Assembly (NCBI RefSeq): GCF_019145375.1
Contig: NZ_JAHSTX010000002.1
Span: 62,001 to 126,000, forward strand
DNA length: 64,000 nt
Reading direction: 5' to 3'
DNA from: Pseudomonas triticicola
GTDB lineage: Bacteria > Pseudomonadota > Gammaproteobacteria > Pseudomonadales > Pseudomonadaceae
Shown here: piece after piece, positions 1-9,770 of the stretch
Layout of the letters: the number at the start of each line of letters is the position of its first letter
Numbering within the stretch: the stretch's first letter is position 1
The notes under the pieces: model-generated
The model's input: only the letters and a program-made list of their open reading frames with translations
Told to the model about the DNA's origin: nothing
Databases searched by the model: none
Made by a program: the position numbers and the translations under genes

Positions 1-108
1 TTGCGACATGGGCGACATGTCCGGCCACCACCGATGCGGCGCTGGGCGTATGCGCTGTATCCCGCGCATTTCCTCCTGCTGCTTGCCATCCGCCAAATCA
101 TCGCCTGA
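1..108 (+). CDS. TraX family protein, C-terminal end only
   Basis: Frame 1 is open from the window edge to a TGA at 106-108 and gives 35 residues ending [20 protein letters not shown] followed by IIA. A YPxH motif followed by a leucine-rich stretch is how TraX-type multi-pass membrane proteins usually end. The start and most of the protein lie outside the window. The call rests on this short tail alone. The reading frame is certain to the stop; the family is an inference. Confidence 0.5.
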   Translation: MRHGRHVRPPPMRRWAYALYPAHFLLLLAIRQIIA

Positions 109-395
109 CCCCTGTGAGAGCGAGCCGGCTCCGGGCGGCGTTCCGACGAAAGCGGTCTGCCAGCCAACTTCTATGTCGGATGTGCCGGCCTCTTCGCGAG
201 CAGGCTCGCTCCCACACGGGATCTGCGGCGTTTCGAAGAGAGCATTTCCAGCCATGTCGTAAACGCACCTTTGCGTGGCGTCCGCAGGCATTTGAGCTGT
301 CTGTGCCGGTCATACCATCGCATCAAAGGGCACTGCCATCATTGCCAGTGCCTTACCGAGACGAATGGCGCACAGATGCCGCTGGGAGAGACGCG
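109..395. other. intergenic region upstream of glyA with a REP pair
   Basis: This 287-base gap holds a degenerate REP unit at about 112-135 and a perfect one in the opposite orientation at 193-216. The remainder (217-395) must contain the glyA-sox promoter and its regulator sites, but no clear consensus could be picked out. A Shine-Dalgarno-like GGGAGAG at about 384-390 precedes the glyA ATG. The open frames running through here are REP translations and not genes. Confidence 0.7.
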
Positions 396-1649
396 ATGTT
401 CAGCAAGCAAGACCAGATCCAGGGTTACGACGATGCACTGCTGGCGGCGATGAATGCCGAGGAGCAACGTCAGGAAGATCACATCGAGCTGATCGCGTCG
501 GAGAACTACACCAGCAAGCGCGTCATGCAGGCGCAAGGCAGCGGCCTGACCAACAAATACGCCGAGGGCTATCCGGGCAAGCGCTACTACGGCGGCTGCG
601 AGCATGTGGACAAAGTCGAAGCGCTGGCCATCGAACGCGCCAAGCAACTGTTCGGTGCCGACTATGCCAACGTCCAGCCGCACTCCGGCTCCTCGGCCAA
701 CAGCGCCGTGTACCTGGCGCTGATCCAGCCGGGTGACACCATCCTCGGCATGAGCCTGGCCCACGGCGGTCACCTGACCCACGGCGCGAAAGTGTCGTCC
801 TCGGGCAAGCTCTACAACGCCGTGCAGTACGGCATCAACACCGACACCGGGCTGATCGACTACGACGAAGTCGAGCGTCTGGCGGTCGAGTGCAAACCGA
901 AAATGATCGTTGCCGGTTTCTCGGCTTACTCGAAAACTCTGGACTTCCCGCGCTTCCGTCAGATCGCCGACAAGGTCGGCGCGCTGCTGTTCGTCGACAT
1001 GGCTCACGTCGCCGGTCTGGTCGCTGCTGGCCTGTATCCGAACCCGCTGCCGTACGCCGATGTGGTCACCACTACTACGCACAAAACCCTGCGCGGTCCG
1101 CGTGGCGGGCTGATCCTGGCCAAGTCCAACGAAGAGATCGAAAAGAAGCTCAACGCCGCCGTTTTCCCCGGTGCTCAGGGCGGCCCGCTTATGCACGTCA
1201 TCGCCGGTAAGGCGGTGTGCTTCAAGGAAGCGCTGGAGCCTGGCTTCAAGGCTTATCAGCAACAAGTGATCGACAACGCCCAGGCGATGGCGAGCGTGTT
1301 CATCAAGCGTGGCTACGATGTGGTCTCCGGCGGCACCGACAACCATCTGTTCCTGGTCAGCCTGATTCGTCAGGGCCTGACCGGCAAGGACGCCGACGCC
1401 GCGCTGGGCCGTGCCCACATCACCGTGAACAAGAACGCCGTGCCGAACGATCCGCAGTCGCCGTTCGTGACCTCGGGCCTGCGCATCGGCACCCCGGCGG
1501 TGACCACGCGCGGCTTCAAGGTCAGCCAGTGCGAAACTCTCGCCGGCTGGATCTGCGACATCCTCGACAACCTCGGCGACGCCGATGTCGAGGCCAATGT
1601 CGCCCAGCAGGTCTCGGCCCTGTGCGCAGACTTCCCGGTTTATCGCTGA
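396..1649 (+). CDS. glyA: serine hydroxymethyltransferase
   Basis: 417-aa PLP enzyme that interconverts glycine plus 5,10-methylene-THF with serine plus THF in the cytoplasm. The PLP-lysine motif [14 protein letters not shown] is present, with the Schiff-base lysine at residue 230, and the N-terminus [10 protein letters not shown] is typical. The open frame reaches back to 114, but that extension is translated REP sequence; ATG 396 gives the usual family length and has GGGAGAG upstream. Its position in front of the sarcosine oxidase genes marks it as the catabolic SHMT paralogue that turns sarcosine-derived glycine and methylene-THF into serine. In P. aeruginosa the matching gene is glyA1. 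Confidence 0.97.
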   Translation: MFSKQDQIQGYDDALLAAMNAEEQRQEDHIELIASENYTSKRVMQAQGSGLTNKYAEGYPGKRYYGGCEHVDKVEALAIERAKQLFGADYANVQPHSGSSANSAVYLALIQPGDTILGMSLAHGGHLTHGAKVSSSGKLYNAVQYGINTDTGLIDYDEVERLAVECKPKMIVAGFSAYSKTLDFPRFRQIADKVGALLFVDMAHVAGLVAAGLYPNPLPYADVVTTTTHKTLRGPRGGLILAKSNEEIEKKLNAAVFPGAQGGPLMHVIAGKAVCFKEALEPGFKAYQQQVIDNAQAMASVFIKRGYDVVSGGTDNHLFLVSLIRQGLTGKDADAALGRAHITVNKNAVPNDPQSPFVTSGLRIGTPAVTTRGFKVSQCETLAGWICDILDNLGDADVEANVAQQVSALCADFPVYR

Positions 1650-1670
1650 GTCGGTTTTGGAGTAATGACT

Positions 1671-2921
1671 ATGCAACGCTATTCCGGCTTCGGCCTGTTC
1701 AAACACTCGCTCAGCCACCACGAAAACTGGCAGCGCATGTGGCGCACGCCCACCCCGAAAAAAGTCTACGACGTGGTCATCGTCGGCGGCGGCGGGCACG
1801 GCCTGGCGACGGCCTACTATCTGGCCAAGGAGCACGGCATCACCAATGTCGCCGTGGTCGAGAAAGGCTGGCTGGGCGGCGGTAACACCGCGCGCAACAC
1901 CACCATCGTGCGTTCCAACTACCTGTGGGACGAGTCGGCGCACCTCTACGAACACGCGATGAAATTGTGGGAAGGCCTGTCGCAGGATCTCAACTACAAC
2001 GTGATGTTCTCCCAGCGCGGCGTCTACAACCTGTGCCACACCCTGCAGGACATCCGTGATTCCGAGCGTCGGGTCAGTGCCAACCGCCTCAACGGCGTCG
2101 ACGGTGAATTGCTCGACGCCAAGCAGGTTGCGGACGAGATTCCGTACCTGGACTGCTCGAAAAACACCCGCTACCCGATCATGGGCGCGACCGTGCAGCG
2201 TCGCGGCGGCGTCGCCCGTCACGATGCCGTGGCCTGGGGCTTTGCCCGTGCCGCCGATGCCTTGGGCGTGGACTTGATCCAGCAGACCGAAGTGATCGGT
2301 TTCCGCAAGGAAAACGGTGTGTGCATCGGCGTCGAAACCAACAAGGGTTTCATCGGCGCCAAGCGCGTCGGCGTGGTCACTGCCGGTAACTCCGGGCACA
2401 TGGCCAAGCTTGCCGGTTTCCGCCTGCCGATCGAATCCCACCCGCTGCAAGCGCTGGTGTCCGAGCCGATCAAACCGATTATCGACAGTGTGATCATGTC
2501 CAACGCCGTACACGGTTACATCAGCCAGTCCGACAAGGGCGACCTGGTGATCGGCGCCGGTATCGACGGCTACAACGGCTACGGCCAGCGTGGTTCGTAC
2601 CCGGTAATCGAACACACCATCCAGGCCATCGTCGAGATGTTCCCGGTGTTGTCCCGCGTACGCATGAACCGCCAGTGGGGCGGCATCGTCGACACCACCC
2701 CGGACGCTTGCCCGATCATCTCGAAAACGCCGGTACCAAACATGTTCTTCAACTGCGGTTGGGGCACCGGTGGCTTCAAGGCCACACCGGGTTCGGGCAA
2801 CGTGTTTGCCGCGAGTCTGGCCAAGGGTGAAATGCACCCATTGGCTGCACCTTTCTCCATCGACCGTTTCCACAACGGTGCGTTGATCGATGAACACGGC
2901 GCTGCTGCGGTTGCCCACTAA
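1671..2921 (+). CDS. soxB: sarcosine oxidase beta subunit
   Basis: 416-aa beta subunit of heterotetrameric sarcosine oxidase, the chain that carries FAD and oxidises the N-methyl group of sarcosine. A dinucleotide-binding GGGGHG lies at residues 39-44. The motif ARHDAVAWG (His184) matches the region where the family binds FMN covalently. An ATG at 1665 is in frame, but GGAG at 1659-1662 is only two bases from it and eight from ATG 1671, so 1671 is preferred. It follows glyA by 21 bases and is followed by soxD after 14 bases, so it is part of the same operon. Confidence 0.96.
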   Translation: MQRYSGFGLFKHSLSHHENWQRMWRTPTPKKVYDVVIVGGGGHGLATAYYLAKEHGITNVAVVEKGWLGGGNTARNTTIVRSNYLWDESAHLYEHAMKLWEGLSQDLNYNVMFSQRGVYNLCHTLQDIRDSERRVSANRLNGVDGELLDAKQVADEIPYLDCSKNTRYPIMGATVQRRGGVARHDAVAWGFARAADALGVDLIQQTEVIGFRKENGVCIGVETNKGFIGAKRVGVVTAGNSGHMAKLAGFRLPIESHPLQALVSEPIKPIIDSVIMSNAVHGYISQSDKGDLVIGAGIDGYNGYGQRGSYPVIEHTIQAIVEMFPVLSRVRMNRQWGGIVDTTPDACPIISKTPVPNMFFNCGWGTGGFKATPGSGNVFAASLAKGEMHPLAAPFSIDRFHNGALIDEHGAAAVAH

Positions 2922-2935
2922 CAGGAGAAATCCCC

Positions 2936-3265
2936 ATGTTGCATATCTTCTGTCCTCACTGCGGCGAACTGCGCTCTGAAGAGGAATTCCACGCATCCGG
3001 TCAGGCGCACATCCCGCGTCCGCTGGATCCGAACGCCTGCACCGATGAAGAGTGGGGCGACTACATGTTCTTTCGCGATAACCCGCGCGGTCTGCACCAC
3101 GAGTTGTGGGACCACGTTGCCGGTTGCCGCCAGTACTTCAACGTCACTCGCGATACGGTGACCTACGAGATTCTCGAGAGCTACAAGATCGGCGAGAAGC
3201 CGCAATTCACCGACAAGGCTGGCACTGCGAAAACAGCCACGACGGCGCTGGGAGAGAAGGTATGA
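2936..3265 (+). CDS. soxD: sarcosine oxidase delta subunit
   Basis: 109-aa zinc-binding subunit of heterotetrameric sarcosine oxidase. Cys6 and Cys9 (FCPHCG) with His60 and Cys64 (HVAGC) form the expected zinc site. An RBS (CAGGAG) sits 8-10 bases ahead of the ATG. The stop codon overlaps the soxA start in an ATGA (3262-3265), so the two are translationally coupled. Confidence 0.96.
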   Translation: MLHIFCPHCGELRSEEEFHASGQAHIPRPLDPNACTDEEWGDYMFFRDNPRGLHHELWDHVAGCRQYFNVTRDTVTYEILESYKIGEKPQFTDKAGTAKTATTALGEKV

Positions 3266-6200
3266 GCCAGACCAATCGCCTGTCCAACGGTGGACGGATC
3301 GACCGCAACAAAGTGCTGAGCTTCACCTTCAACGGCCAGACCTACAAAGGCTACGAAGGCGACTCGCTGGCCGCCGCACTGATCGCCAACGGCGTCGACA
3401 TCATCGGCCGCAGCTTCAAGTATTCGCGCCCTCGCGGCATCTTCGCCGCCGGTTCCGAAGAGCCGAACGCCGTGCTGCAGATCGGTGCCACCGAAGCCAC
3501 GCAGATTCCCAACGTGCGCGCCACGCAACAGGCGTTGTATCAGGGCCTGGTCGCCACCAGCACCAATGGCTGGCCGAGCGTCAACAACGACATGATGGGG
3601 ATTCTCGGCAAGGTCGGCGGCAAGCTGATGCCGCCGGGTTTCTACTACAAAACCTTCATGTACCCGCAATCGTTCTGGATGACTTACGAGAAGTACATCC
3701 GCAAGGCTGCCGGCCTCGGCCGTTCGCCGACCGAGAACGATCCGGACACCTACGACTACATGAACCAGCACTGCGACGTGCTGATCGTCGGCGCTGGCCC
3801 GGCCGGTCTCGCTGCTGCCCTGGCTGCTGCGCGCAGCGGTGCCCGCGTGATTCTGGCCGATGAGCAGGAAGAGTTCGGCGGCAGCCTGCTTGATTCCCGC
3901 GAAAGCCTCGACGGCAAACCGGCGATGGAATGGGTTGCCAGCGTCATCGCTGAATTGAAGAACACCCCGGACGTGCTGCTGTTGCCGCGCGCCACGGTCA
4001 ACGGCTACCACGACCACAACTTCCTGACCATTCACGAACGCCTCACCGATCACCTCGGTGACCGCGCGCCGATCGGTCAGGTGCGTCAGCGCATCCACCG
4101 TGTCCGCGCCAAGCGCGTGGTGCTGGCGACCGGCGCCCACGAGCGTCCGCTGGTCTACGGCAATAACGACGTGCCGGGCAACATGCTCGCTGGTGCGGTG
4201 TCGACCTACGTGCGTCGCTATGGCGTGGCGCCAGGCAAAAAACTGGTGCTGTCGACCAACAACGATCACGCCTATCGTGTCGCTCTCGATTGGCTCGATG
4301 CCAGTCTGCAAGTCGTCGCCATCGCTGACGCCCGCAGCAATCCGCGCGGTGCATTGGTCGAAGAAGCGCGCGCCAAAGGCATTCGCATCCTCACCGGCAG
4401 CGCCGTCATCGAGGTGCGTGGCAGCAAGCGTGTGACCGCTGCGCGCGTCGCCGCGATTGACGTAAAGGCCCACGCCGTGACCAGTCCGGGCGAATGGCTC
4501 GACTGCGATCTGGTTGCCAGCTCCGGCGGTTACAGCCCGGTGGTTCACCTGGCTTCGCATCTCGGCGGCAAACCGGTCTGGCGTGAAGACATTCTCGGTT
4601 TCGTACCGGGCGAAGCACCGCAAAAGCGCGTGTGCGTCGGTGGCATCAATGGCGTCTACGCGCTGGGCGATTCGCTGGCCGACGGTTTCGAAGGTGGCGT
4701 TCGCGCTGCTGCCGAAGCCGGTTTCCAGACCGTTGAAGGCGTGTTGCCGAAAGCCTTGAGCCGTCTCGAAGAGCCGACCCTGGCGCTGTTCCAGGTGCCG
4801 CACGAGAAGAACTCGGCGCGTGCACCGAAGCAATTCGTCGACTTCCAGAACGACGTCACCGCCGGTGGCATCGAACTGGCGACCCGCGAAGGTTTCGAGT
4901 CGGTCGAGCACGTCAAACGCTATACCGCGCTGGGCTTCGGCACCGATCAGGGCAAGCTCGGCAACGTCAACGGTCTGGCCATTGCCGCCCGTTCGCTGAA
5001 CGTGACCATCCCGCAGATGGGCACCACCATGTTCCGTCCGAACTACACGCCGGTGACCTTCGGCGCCGTGGCCGGTCGGCACTGCGGGCACATCTTCGAA
5101 CCGGTGCGCTACACCGCGCTGCATGCCTGGCACGTGAAGAACGGCGCCGAGTTTGAAGACGTCGGTCAGTGGAAGCGTCCCTGGTACTTCCCGAAAAACG
5201 GTGAAGACCTGCACGCGGCGGTCAAGCGCGAATGCAAAGCCGTGCGCGACAGCGTCGGCCTGCTCGATGCTTCGACCCTCGGCAAGATCGACATCCAAGG
5301 CCCGGATGCCCGCGAGTTCCTCAACCGCGTGTACACCAACGCCTGGACCAAGCTCGACGTGGGCAAAGCTCGCTACGGTCTGATGTGCAAGGAAGACGGC
5401 ATGGTCTTCGACGACGGTGTGACCGCGTGTCTGGCCGACAACCATTTCGTCATGACCACCACCACCGGTGGCGCCGCGCGCGTACTGCAGTGGCTGGAGC
5501 TGTACCACCAGACCGAATGGCCGGACCTGAAGGTGTACTTCACGTCGGTCACCGACCACTGGGCGACCATGACCCTGTCCGGGCCGAACAGCCGCAAGCT
5601 GCTCAGCGCCGTGACCGACATCGATCTGAGCAACGAAGCGTTCCCGTTCATGACCTGGAAAGAAGGTCTGGTCGGCGATGTGCCGGCGCGGGTGTTCCGT
5701 ATCTCGTTCACCGGTGAGCTGTCGTACGAAGTCAACGTGCAGGCCGATTATGCGATGGGCGTGCTGGAAAAAATCGTCGAGGCCGGCAAGCAGTACAACC
5801 TGACGCCGTACGGCACCGAAACCATGCACGTGCTGCGGGCCGAGAAGGGCTTCATCATCGTCGGCCAGGACACCGACGGCTCGATGACCCCGGACGACCT
5901 GAACATGGGCTGGTGTGTGGGTCGCACCAAACCGTTCTCGTGGATCGGCCAGCGCGGCATGAACCGGGAAGATTGCGTGAAAGACCAGCGCAAACAACTG
6001 GTGGGCCTCAAGCCGATCGATCCGACCAAATGGCTGCCGGAAGGTGCCCAGCTGGTGTTCAACACCAAACAGGCGATCCCGATGACCATGGTCGGCCACG
6101 TGACCTCCAGCTACGCGCACAACTCTCTCGGTTATTCGTTTGCCATGGGCGTGGTCAAGGGCGGTCTCAAGCGCATGGGCGAGCGGGTGTTCGCACCGCT

Positions 6201-6279
6201 GGCCGATGGCAGCGTGATCGAGGCGGAAATCGTGTCTTCGGTGTTCTTCGATCCGAAGGGTGAGCGGCAGAACATCTGA
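3262..6279 (+). CDS. soxA: sarcosine oxidase alpha subunit
   Basis: 1005-aa large subunit. An N-terminal ferredoxin-like fold (about 20-100) is followed by an NAD/FAD-binding module with GAGPAG at 177-182, and the C-terminal third (from about 620) is a glycine-cleavage-T-like folate domain with the usual YxGE-type core. In the complex this subunit channels the oxidised methyl group to THF, giving 5,10-methylene-THF, or releases formaldehyde when THF is absent. The start overlaps the soxD stop, and the length is normal for the family. The gene is followed by a REP pair before soxG. Confidence 0.97.
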   Translation: MSQTNRLSNGGRIDRNKVLSFTFNGQTYKGYEGDSLAAALIANGVDIIGRSFKYSRPRGIFAAGSEEPNAVLQIGATEATQIPNVRATQQALYQGLVATSTNGWPSVNNDMMGILGKVGGKLMPPGFYYKTFMYPQSFWMTYEKYIRKAAGLGRSPTENDPDTYDYMNQHCDVLIVGAGPAGLAAALAAARSGARVILADEQEEFGGSLLDSRESLDGKPAMEWVASVIAELKNTPDVLLLPRATVNGYHDHNFLTIHERLTDHLGDRAPIGQVRQRIHRVRAKRVVLATGAHERPLVYGNNDVPGNMLAGAVSTYVRRYGVAPGKKLVLSTNNDHAYRVALDWLDASLQVVAIADARSNPRGALVEEARAKGIRILTGSAVIEVRGSKRVTAARVAAIDVKAHAVTSPGEWLDCDLVASSGGYSPVVHLASHLGGKPVWREDILGFVPGEAPQKRVCVGGINGVYALGDSLADGFEGGVRAAAEAGFQTVEGVLPKALSRLEEPTLALFQVPHEKNSARAPKQFVDFQNDVTAGGIELATREGFESVEHVKRYTALGFGTDQGKLGNVNGLAIAARSLNVTIPQMGTTMFRPNYTPVTFGAVAGRHCGHIFEPVRYTALHAWHVKNGAEFEDVGQWKRPWYFPKNGEDLHAAVKRECKAVRDSVGLLDASTLGKIDIQGPDAREFLNRVYTNAWTKLDVGKARYGLMCKEDGMVFDDGVTACLADNHFVMTTTTGGAARVLQWLELYHQTEWPDLKVYFTSVTDHWATMTLSGPNSRKLLSAVTDIDLSNEAFPFMTWKEGLVGDVPARVFRISFTGELSYEVNVQADYAMGVLEKIVEAGKQYNLTPYGTETMHVLRAEKGFIIVGQDTDGSMTPDDLNMGWCVGRTKPFSWIGQRGMNREDCVKDQRKQLVGLKPIDPTKWLPEGAQLVFNTKQAIPMTMVGHVTSSYAHNSLGYSFAMGVVKGGLKRMGERVFAPLADGSVIEAEIVSSVFFDPKGERQNI

Positions 6280-6308
6280 CAACCTCGGGAGCGGTGGGCG
6301 GGCGGCTA

Positions 6309-6372
6309 TTCGCGAGCAGGCTCGCTCCCACATTCGATCGCGTTCCCCTGTGGGAGCGAGCCTGCTCGCGAA
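6309..6372. repeat. REP pair (REPIN) between soxA and soxG
   Basis: Two 24-base REP units in inverted orientation, TTCGCGAGCAGGCTCGCTCC.. at 6309-6332 and its reverse complement at 6349-6372, separated by 16 bases. They lie inside the sox operon, where a transcript would fold into a strong stem-loop between alpha and gamma subunit coding regions. Confidence 0.9.
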
Positions 6373-6421
6373 GGCGGCGGCACAGCTACCACAGGAACCA
6401 ACAGAATTCAGAAGGTGCTTT

Positions 6422-7054
6422 ATGACCACAGCCAATGTTTACCAGCAACGCCCGACCACCGGTGCCCGTGCCGAGTCGTCGCTGCACCATGCCGACCTCG
6501 CCAGCCTGGTCGGCAAGGGCCGCAAGAACGCCGGCGTGATCGTGCGTGAGAAAAAACTCCTCGGCCACTTGACCATTCGTGGCGATGGCCACGATGCCGC
6601 GTTCGCGGCCGGTGTGCACAAGGCGCTTGGCATTGAATTGCCCGGCGCCCTCAGCGTGATCGTCAAAGGCGAAACCAGCCTGCAATGGATGGGCCCGGAC
6701 GAGTGGCTGCTGATCGTGCCAAGCGGCGAAGAATTCGCCGCCGAGCAGAAACTGCGTGAAGCGCTGGGCGATCTGCACATTGCCATCGTCAACGTCAGCG
6801 GCGGCCAGCAGATCCTCGAACTGAGCGGGCCGAACGTGCGCCAGGTGCTGATGAAATCCACCAGCTATGACGTGCACCCGAACAACTTCCCGGTCGGCAA
6901 AGCGGTGGGCACGGTGTTCGCCAAATCGCAACTGATGATTCGTCATACCGCCGAAGACACCTGGGAACTGCTGATCCGTCGCAGCTTCTCGGATTACTGG
7001 TGGTTGTGGTTGCAGGATGCTTCGGCCGAGTACGGGTTGAGCGTACAAGCCTAA
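6422..7054 (+). CDS. soxG: sarcosine oxidase gamma subunit
   Basis: 210-aa gamma subunit, the least conserved chain of heterotetrameric sarcosine oxidase, with a fold related to the T-protein family (GPDEWLLI, LSGPNVRQVLMK). ATG 6422 is preceded by AGAAGGTG. The frame extends upstream to 6260 only because REP sequence is translated. It is the last sox gene; 212 bases containing a repeat element separate it from purU. Confidence 0.94.
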   Translation: MTTANVYQQRPTTGARAESSLHHADLASLVGKGRKNAGVIVREKKLLGHLTIRGDGHDAAFAAGVHKALGIELPGALSVIVKGETSLQWMGPDEWLLIVPSGEEFAAEQKLREALGDLHIAIVNVSGGQQILELSGPNVRQVLMKSTSYDVHPNNFPVGKAVGTVFAKSQLMIRHTAEDTWELLIRRSFSDYWWLWLQDASAEYGLSVQA

Positions 7055-7061
7055 AAGCTTA

Positions 7062-7224
7062 CCCCCTCACCCCAGCCCTCTCCCCCCAAGGGGGAGAGGG
7101 GGAAAGGGAGCCGATCTCGGGTGTTTTTGCGATCTGCATTCACATTCGGTATTTCAGGTCGGCGTAGCTCGAAAGAACACCTCGGTCAGCCCCCTCTCCC
7201 TCTGGGAGAGGGCTAGGGTGAGGG
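7062..7224. repeat. 163-bp inverted-repeat element, copy A
   Basis: Ends are complementary arms (CCCCCTCACCCCAGCCCTCT against AGAGGGCTAGGGTGAGGG), each ending in a small CCCCCAAGGGGG-type hairpin, with about 90 bases between. The interior, read on the minus strand, shares CTGACCG, CGACCTGA and GATCGGCTCCC with copies at 22707-22868 and 26236-26398. No coding capacity. It sits directly 3' of soxG. Confidence 0.85.
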
Positions 7225-7266
7225 AAAAACCTGACACCCCGCACAACGAACAGGAGTCACCGCACC

Positions 7267-8124
7267 ATGAGCCGCGCCCCAGACACATGGATTCTGACCG
7301 CCGACTGCCCCAGCGTCCTCGGCACGGTGGACGCGGTCACGCGTTTTCTGTTCGAGCAGGGCTGTTATGTCACCGAGCACCACTCGTTCGATGACCGCCT
7401 CTCGGGGCGCTTCTTCATTCGCGTGGAATTCCGTCAGCCCGACGGTTTCGACGAACAATCTTTCCGCGCAGGTTTGGCCGAGCGCGGACAGGCGTTCGGC
7501 ATGCTCTTCGAGCTGACCGCGCCGAACTACCGGCCGAAAGTGGTGATCATGGTGTCCAAGGCCGATCACTGCCTCAACGACTTGCTCTACCGCCAGCGCA
7601 TCGGCCAGTTGTCGATGGACGTGGCGGCGGTGGTGTCCAACCATCCGGATCTCAAGCCGTTGGCCGACTGGCACCAGATTCCCTACTACCATTTCCCTCT
7701 CGACCCCAACGACAAACCGGCGCAGGAGCGTCAGGTCTGGCAGGTGATCGAAGAGGCCGGTGCCGAACTGGTGATCCTCGCCCGCTACATGCAGGTGCTG
7801 TCGCCGGAGCTGTGCCGCAAGCTCGACGGCAAGGCGATCAACATTCATCACTCCCTGCTGCCGGGCTTCAAGGGCGCCAAACCGTATCACCAGGCTTACA
7901 ACAAGGGCGTGAAACTGGTGGGCGCGACGGCGCATTACATCAACAACGATCTCGATGAAGGGCCGATCATCGCCCAGGGCGTCGAGGCGGTGGATCACAG
8001 TCATTACCCCGAAGACCTGATTGCCAAGGGCCGGGATATCGAAGGCCTGACCTTGGCGCGGGCGGTCGGGTATCACATCGAAAGAAGGGTGTTCCTGAAC
8101 GCCAACAGAACTGTCGTTCTTTAG
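7267..8124 (+). CDS. purU: formyltetrahydrofolate deformylase
   Basis: 285-aa hydrolase that splits 10-formyl-THF into formate and THF, so it regenerates THF for sarcosine oxidation. An N-terminal ACT domain (about 8-85) precedes the formyltransferase-fold domain with INIHHSLLPGFKGAKPYHQA and the catalytic-region motif GATAHYINNDLDEGPII. AACAGGAG lies upstream of the ATG. In P. aeruginosa the equivalent purU2 belongs to the same sox operon, which supports a catabolic role over a purine role here. Confidence 0.95.
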   Translation: MSRAPDTWILTADCPSVLGTVDAVTRFLFEQGCYVTEHHSFDDRLSGRFFIRVEFRQPDGFDEQSFRAGLAERGQAFGMLFELTAPNYRPKVVIMVSKADHCLNDLLYRQRIGQLSMDVAAVVSNHPDLKPLADWHQIPYYHFPLDPNDKPAQERQVWQVIEEAGAELVILARYMQVLSPELCRKLDGKAINIHHSLLPGFKGAKPYHQAYNKGVKLVGATAHYINNDLDEGPIIAQGVEAVDHSHYPEDLIAKGRDIEGLTLARAVGYHIERRVFLNANRTVVL

Positions 8125-8127
8125 CGC

Positions 8128-8202
8128 AAGCTCCAAGCTCCAAGCCGCAAGAACAAGCGGTCAGCACACTTCTTGCGGCTTGTAGCTTGCCGCTTGAAGC
8201 TC
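8128..8202. repeat. short inverted repeat between purU and fdhA
   Basis: AAGCTCCAAGCTCCAAGCCG (8128-8147) pairs with CGGCTTGTAGCTTGCCGCTT further on (arm about 8173-8202). The sequence begins four bases after the purU stop. It is a dispersed intergenic dyad and may also serve as a transcript-stabilising or terminating hairpin. Confidence 0.65.
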
Positions 8203-8242
8203 AATCAACTCTCTACCCAACAACAAATATAGAGGTGATGGC

Positions 8243-9442
8243 ATGTCTGGCAATCGTGGTGTGGTGTATCTCGGCGCTGGCAAGGTCGAAGTACAGAAAA
8301 TCGACTATCCGAAAATGCAGGACCCGCGCGGTCGCAAGATCGAACACGGGGTCATCCTCAAAGTGGTCTCCACCAACATCTGCGGCTCCGACCAGCACAT
8401 GGTGCGCGGCCGAACCACGGCGCAGACCGGTCTGGTGCTGGGTCACGAAATCACCGGCGAGGTGATCGAAAAGGGCTCTGACGTCGAAAACCTGAAGATC
8501 GGCGATCTGGTCTCCGTTCCGTTCAACGTAGCTTGCGGGCGCTGCCGTTCCTGCAAAGAGCAACACACCGGCGTCTGCCTGACCGTCAACCCGGCTCGTG
8601 CCGGCGGCGCATACGGTTACGTCGACATGGGCGACTGGACCGGTGGCCAGGCCGAATACGTGCTGGTGCCGTACGCCGACTTCAACCTGCTGAAACTGCC
8701 GGATCGCGACAAGGCCATGGAGAAAATCCGCGACCTGACCTGCCTCTCCGACATCCTCCCGACCGGTTACCACGGCGCCGTCACTGCCGGCGTTGGCCCG
8801 GGCAGCTCCGTGTACATCGCTGGCGCCGGTCCGGTCGGCCTCGCCGCTGCCGCTTCCGCACGTTTGCTCGGTGCGGCGGTGGTGATCGTCGGCGACGTCA
8901 ACACCATCCGCCTGGCCCACGCCAAGGCCCAAGGCTTTGAAGTCGTCGACCTGTCCAAGGACACCCCGCTGCACGAACAGATCGCCGCACTGCTGGGCGA
9001 GCCGGAAGTCGACTGCGCAGTGGACTGCGTTGGCTTCGAAGCACGCGGCCACGGCCACGACGGCGTCAAGGCCGAAGCCCCGGCCACGGTGCTCAACTCA
9101 CTGATGGGTGTAGTGCGCGTTGCCGGCAAGATCGGTATCCCGGGCCTGTACGTCACCGAAGATCCGGGCGCCGTCGACGCCGCGGCAAAAATGGGCAGCC
9201 TGAGCATCCGCTTCGGCCTGGGCTGGGCCAAATCCCACAGCTTCCACACCGGCCAGACTCCAGTCATGAAGTACAACCGCCAGTTGATGCAGGCGATCAT
9301 GTGGGATCGCATCAACATCGCTGAAGTGGTCGGCGTGCAAGTCATCAGCCTCGATCAGGCGCCGGAAGGTTACGGCGAGTTCGACGCCGGCGTGCCGAAG
9401 AAGTTTGTGATTGATCCGCACAAGTTGTTCAGTGCGGCGTAA
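8243..9442 (+). CDS. fdhA: glutathione-independent formaldehyde dehydrogenase
   Basis: 399-aa zinc-dependent medium-chain dehydrogenase that oxidises formaldehyde to formate with bound NAD and no glutathione. Catalytic zinc residues Cys47 and His68-Glu69 (GHE) are visible, structural zinc cysteines are at 98, 101, 104 and 112, and the Rossmann motif GAGPVG is at 194-199. RBS AGAGGTG precedes the ATG. It is the detoxification end of the betaine/sarcosine module, because sarcosine and dimethylglycine oxidation release formaldehyde. Confidence 0.95.
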   Translation: MSGNRGVVYLGAGKVEVQKIDYPKMQDPRGRKIEHGVILKVVSTNICGSDQHMVRGRTTAQTGLVLGHEITGEVIEKGSDVENLKIGDLVSVPFNVACGRCRSCKEQHTGVCLTVNPARAGGAYGYVDMGDWTGGQAEYVLVPYADFNLLKLPDRDKAMEKIRDLTCLSDILPTGYHGAVTAGVGPGSSVYIAGAGPVGLAAAASARLLGAAVVIVGDVNTIRLAHAKAQGFEVVDLSKDTPLHEQIAALLGEPEVDCAVDCVGFEARGHGHDGVKAEAPATVLNSLMGVVRVAGKIGIPGLYVTEDPGAVDAAAKMGSLSIRFGLGWAKSHSFHTGQTPVMKYNRQLMQAIMWDRINIAEVVGVQVISLDQAPEGYGEFDAGVPKKFVIDPHKLFSAA

Positions 9443-9457
9443 GGTTTTACGCGGTAC

Positions 9458-9486
9458 AAAAACGGCGCCATTCAGGCGCCGTTTTT
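9458..9486 (+). terminator. fdhA rho-independent terminator
   Basis: Stem AACGGCGCC / GGCGCCGTT with a 5-base loop followed by a T run. The preceding A run lets it also work for the cold-shock gene converging from the right. Confidence 0.9.
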
Positions 9487-9497
9487 AATGGTTTTTC

Positions 9498-9710
9498 TTA
9501 TACAACCTGAACTTCTTCTGCTTGCATTCCCTTCTGTCCTCTCGCTGCAACGTAGGTCACAGTCTGTCCTTCCTTCAAGCTTTTGAATCCATCCGATTGG
9601 ATGGCTTTGAAGTGAACGAAAAGATCATCACCGCCATTTTTGGGCGTGATGAAGCCAAAGCCTTTTTCATCGTTAAACCATTTAACCGTACCGGTTTCTC
9701 TGCCTGACAT
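9498..9710 (-). CDS. cold-shock protein, CspA family
   Basis: 70-aa single OB-fold nucleic-acid chaperone. RNP1 (KGFGFI) and RNP2 (DLFVHF) are intact and the start [15 protein letters not shown] is canonical. It presumably melts RNA secondary structure at low temperature or as a growth-phase chaperone. Which csp paralogue it is cannot be told from sequence alone. It shares the bidirectional terminator with fdhA. Confidence 0.95.
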   Translation of the reverse strand: MSGRETGTVKWFNDEKGFGFITPKNGGDDLFVHFKAIQSDGFKSLKEGQTVTYVAARGQKGMQAEEVQVV

Positions 9711-9770
9711 ATCCGTGCTTCCTGTTTGCTTTGTGTATCGATTTCAGTTCGGCGGGGGCACGACCAGGAT

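Noticed and set aside
339..2996. 885-codon open frame on the minus strand opposite glyA and soxB
   Set aside because: It mirrors high-GC third positions of the real genes. Its translation is rich in H, R, V and D with no domain, and both + strand genes are unmistakable.
3181..6435. 1084-codon open frame on the minus strand opposite soxA
   Set aside because: Same shadow effect. soxA has full-length family similarity on the other strand.
8128..8202. CRISPR-like tandem of AAGCTCC units
   Set aside because: Only two partial tandem units and an inverted partner; no regular spacers.
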